From assembly GCA_903934275.1 (NCBI GenBank), contig CAIZNF010000718.1, positions 1 to 7,807 of the forward strand: a stretch of 7,807 bases of DNA. The letters run 5' to 3'. The position numbers were made by a program, and so were the translations under genes. The notes below the pieces were generated by a model that was given only the letters and a program-made list of their open reading frames with translations, made no database searches and was not told the origin of the DNA. Shown in pieces: positions 6,348 through 7,807 of this stretch (position 1 is its first letter; each line of letters begins with the position of its first letter). Origin of the DNA: an uncultured Nitrosomonadales bacterium. GTDB taxonomy: Bacteria > Pseudomonadota > Gammaproteobacteria > Burkholderiales > Gallionellaceae.

Positions 6348-7442
6348 TCAGATAATTTCCAACTCGGCATGTAGAGCCCCGGCCGACTTCATTGCCTGCA
6401 ATATAGCCAATAAATCCTGCGGGGTCGCGCCTATCGAATTGAGTGCTTTAACCACTTCGCTCAACGACACACTTTGTTGGAGTTGCACCAGGCCACCCTT
6501 GTCCGTTTTAACGTCTATATCGGTGGCGCTGATCACCACTGTCAAATTACCGTGCGCCACGGCACAAGTGTCCAGAGCAACCGCCTGGTTCATCACAATC
6601 GAACCGGTGCGAGCATTGATGATGACCTTGGCAGTTCCTTGCGCCGGACTGACTTCGAGGTTTTCAATTTTTGAAATAAAAGCCACGCGTTCGTTACCTC
6701 CGGGCGCTCTGACTTGTATCACCCTCCCATCCATAGCAGAAGCGATGCCCGGCGCAACTTGCGCGTTGATAATCTCGGTGATACGCGTAACCGTGGTGAA
6801 ATCCGTTGCTTTTAATTCCAGATGAATAAATTCACCCTGCCCCAGCAGTGTCGGTACGGCGCGTTCCACCTGTGCACCATCCGGTATGCGCCCGACATTC
6901 AGATGATTGACCTGCACCGATGCACCACCCGACGAAGCTCCTGCTCCACTAACCAGCACATGGCCTTGCGCCATTGCATACACCTGTCCATCCGCGCCTT
7001 TGAGCGATGACATCAGCAATGTTCCGCCCCGCAGGCTTTTGGCATTACCGGGTGAGGATATCGTCACGTCTATATGTTGGCCCGGTCTTGCAAAGGCCGG
7101 CAGCGTGGCGGTTAACGACACGGCAGCGACATTTTTGAGTTGCAAGCTGGTGCCTTGTGGCAGATTCACCCCCAGTTGGGACAACATGCTGATGAAACTT
7201 TGTATTGTAAATGGCGTTTGAGTGGTTTGGTCGCCGGTACCGTCCAAGCCTACTACAAGACCGTAGCCGGTCAACTGGTTGTCGCGCACGCCTTGAATGC
7301 TCGCCATATCTTTGATGCGGTCGGCATACGCTGCGCTGCTACAGAAGACAGAGGGCAGAAGGCAGAAGACAGACAGGCTAACAGCCCTGATGCGGGAGGC
7401 GGCATATGAATATTTCAACCACACCGAAAATAATCGTTTCAT
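6348..7442 (-). CDS. flgI: Flagellar P-ring protein FlgI
   Basis: FlgI is secreted to the periplasm through Sec and assembles the P ring around the distal rod. The mature family start [21 protein letters not shown] is clear from residue 41, followed by [13 protein letters not shown]. The protein ends in [17 protein letters not shown] and LEII, as expected. From ATG 7442 the protein has 364 residues: a long signal peptide of about 40 ([10 protein letters not shown]..., then a hydrophobic [12 protein letters not shown] core and an AYA cleavage site) and about 324 mature residues. TTG 7475 in frame would add 11 residues. Neither start has a good ribosome site. The signal core is encoded by repeat-like DNA (7341-7376). 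The mature part has a single cysteine, C293. flgJ follows after 12 bp. Confidence 0.95.
   Translation of the reverse strand: MKRLFSVWLKYSYAASRIRAVSLSVFCLLPSVFCSSAAYADRIKDMASIQGVRDNQLTGYGLVVGLDGTGDQTTQTPFTIQSFISMLSQLGVNLPQGTSLQLKNVAAVSLTATLPAFARPGQHIDVTISSPGNAKSLRGGTLLMSSLKGADGQVYAMAQGHVLVSGAGASSGGASVQVNHLNVGRIPDGAQVERAVPTLLGQGEFIHLELKATDFTTVTRITEIINAQVAPGIASAMDGRVIQVRAPGGNERVAFISKIENLEVSPAQGTAKVIINARTGSIVMNQAVALDTCAVAHGNLTVVISATDIDVKTDKGGLVQLQQSVSLSEVVKALNSIGATPQDLLAILQAMKSAGALHAELEII
7341..7376. repeat. Short-repeat word inside the FlgI signal peptide
   Basis: GGCAGAA occurs twice in tandem (7354-7360, 7361-7367), flanked by two copies of CAGAAGACAG (7342-7351, 7363-7372). The whole stretch lacks T and is built from CAGA-like words. 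On the coding strand it gives the Leu/Val/Phe/Cys-rich core of the signal peptide. Confidence 0.7.
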
Positions 7443-7489
7443 CCCAAATGACCCATTATTCCATTTCTCATTCAAAGATAAGATAATTT

Positions 7490-7541
7490 GTAGGTCGGGC
7501 TGTGCCCGACAACTTTATCCGGCGGGCATAGCCCGCCCTAC
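7490..7541. repeat. REP/BIME-type double hairpin, copy 3
   Basis: GTAG (7490-7493) and CTAC (7538-7541) bound two perfect hairpins with 7-bp stems and 3-nt loops: GTCGGGC/GCCCGAC (7494-7500 with 7504-7510) and GGCGGGC/GCCCGCC (7521-7527 with 7531-7537). The spacer between hairpins is 10 nt, longer than in copies 1 and 2, and the hairpin order is swapped relative to them. It lies upstream of flgI, so it would be in the leader or the flgH-flgI message. Confidence 0.8.
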
Positions 7542-7573
7542 GATATTGCTATTGATCGAGAAATGGATTAGAC

Positions 7574-7590
7574 ACGTGGACAAAGCACGT
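7574..7590. repeat. Small inverted repeat in the flgH-flgI gap
   Basis: ACGTG (7574-7578) and CACGT (7586-7590) are inverted around a 7-base loop. An overlapping alternative pairs GTGGA (7577-7580 region) with TCCAC (7592-7596). It is too short to assign a function. Confidence 0.3.
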
Positions 7591-7616
7591 ATCCACCGCC
7601 CACTCAACCCCAAAAT

Positions 7617-7640
7617 CCTGAGCCGGACGAGCCGAAACCA
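7617..7640 (-). repeat. Detached right-hand module of the extended repeat
   Basis: Read on the minus strand, this 24-base stretch matches 146-169 at 21 of 24 positions; all three differences are C/T changes. In copies 1 and 2 the module directly follows the double hairpin. Here it lies 75 bp from REP copy 3, with the order changed. It sits just after the flgH stop codon. Confidence 0.65.
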
Positions 7641-7677
7641 AACAAGCTCTCACGCGAAAACTTAGCCAATATAGAGA

Positions 7678-7807
7678 CTAAAACGGCAATACCGACATGA
7701 AGAAGCGCCCCAGGAAACCAAGCGTCTGAGCATCGTTTATTACCTCGCTCATTGCACCCGCCTTTTTGTATTCAATATGCACATCGGCAACTTGGGTGGA
7801 TTGCACC
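7678..7807 (-). CDS. flgH: Flagellar L-ring lipoprotein FlgH, C-terminal 42 residues (partial)
   Basis: An open minus-strand frame enters from the right edge and stops at TAG (7680-7678). It ends VADVHIEYKKAG, then AMSEVINDAQTLGFLGRFFM and SVLPF. This fits the C-terminus of FlgH, the outer-membrane L-ring lipoprotein, whose family ends in a pattern like IEYxGxGxIxEAQxMGWLQRFFLxxxP. The position directly upstream of flgI is the standard flgH-flgI order. The 5' part, including the lipobox signal, lies outside the window. The 235-bp distance to flgI is much longer than usual and is filled with repeats, so flgI may need its own promoter or depend on read-through. Confidence 0.9.
   Translation of the reverse strand, partial: VQSTQVADVHIEYKKAGAMSEVINDAQTLGFLGRFFMSVLPF

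Noticed and set aside
7514..7522. GCCGGATAA on the minus strand before flgI, resembling a sigma-28 -10 element
   Set aside because: It has one extra base, no TAAA at the right distance, and it is part of the REP hairpin.
97..7541. CRISPR array
   Set aside because: The repeats are few, kilobases apart and not evenly spaced; they are REP elements.

Overview
The window is a piece of a flagellar gene region from a Gram-negative bacterium. FlgI (periplasmic P ring) and FlgH (outer-membrane L ring) show that the cell has an outer membrane. The style of FlgK and FlgL, the sigma-28 promoter and the GTAG-type REP elements suggest a proteobacterium, most likely a beta-proteobacterium (for example the Nitrosomonadales/Gallionellaceae area). 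That placement is inference; no marker gene is present. I see no gene outside the flagellar system and no sign of a new defence, metabolic or mobile system.

Layout. Positions 1-237 hold a possible end of fliP, a REP-type double hairpin and short repeat words. fliQ (238-507) and fliR (513-1292) run on the + strand and encode two membrane parts of the flagellar export gate. Seven bases after fliR, a convergent minus-strand set begins. Read in its own direction from the right edge it is: flgH (3' end only, 7807-7678), flgI (7442-6348), flgJ (6335-5439), a 418-bp gap, flgK (5020-3098) and flgL (3090-1300). This is the end of the common flgBCDEFGHIJKL order.

How the genes work together. FliQ and FliR, with FliP, form the export channel that secretes rod, hook and filament parts. 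FlgJ caps the growing rod and cuts peptidoglycan. FlgI and FlgH form the P and L ring bushing around the rod. FlgK and FlgL are the two hook-filament junction proteins. A near-consensus sigma-28 (FliA) promoter lies just before flgK, so flgKL probably has a late transcript of its own, separate from flgHIJ.

What is unusual. (1) The three sizeable gaps (before fliQ, flgJ-flgK, flgH-flgI) all contain GTAG...CTAC double-hairpin REP/BIME elements. Two copies share an extended unit of about 85 bp. (2) FlgL is long (596 aa). It carries an internal 165-bp-step duplication visible in the DNA, a second half-module duplication and an extra block of about 110 residues. The modules resemble ones in FlgK. 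(3) The FlgI signal peptide's hydrophobic core is encoded by a short-repeat DNA word, and mature FlgI has one cysteine where I recall enteric FlgI having two. (4) A tandem heptamer also lies in the FlgJ interdomain linker.
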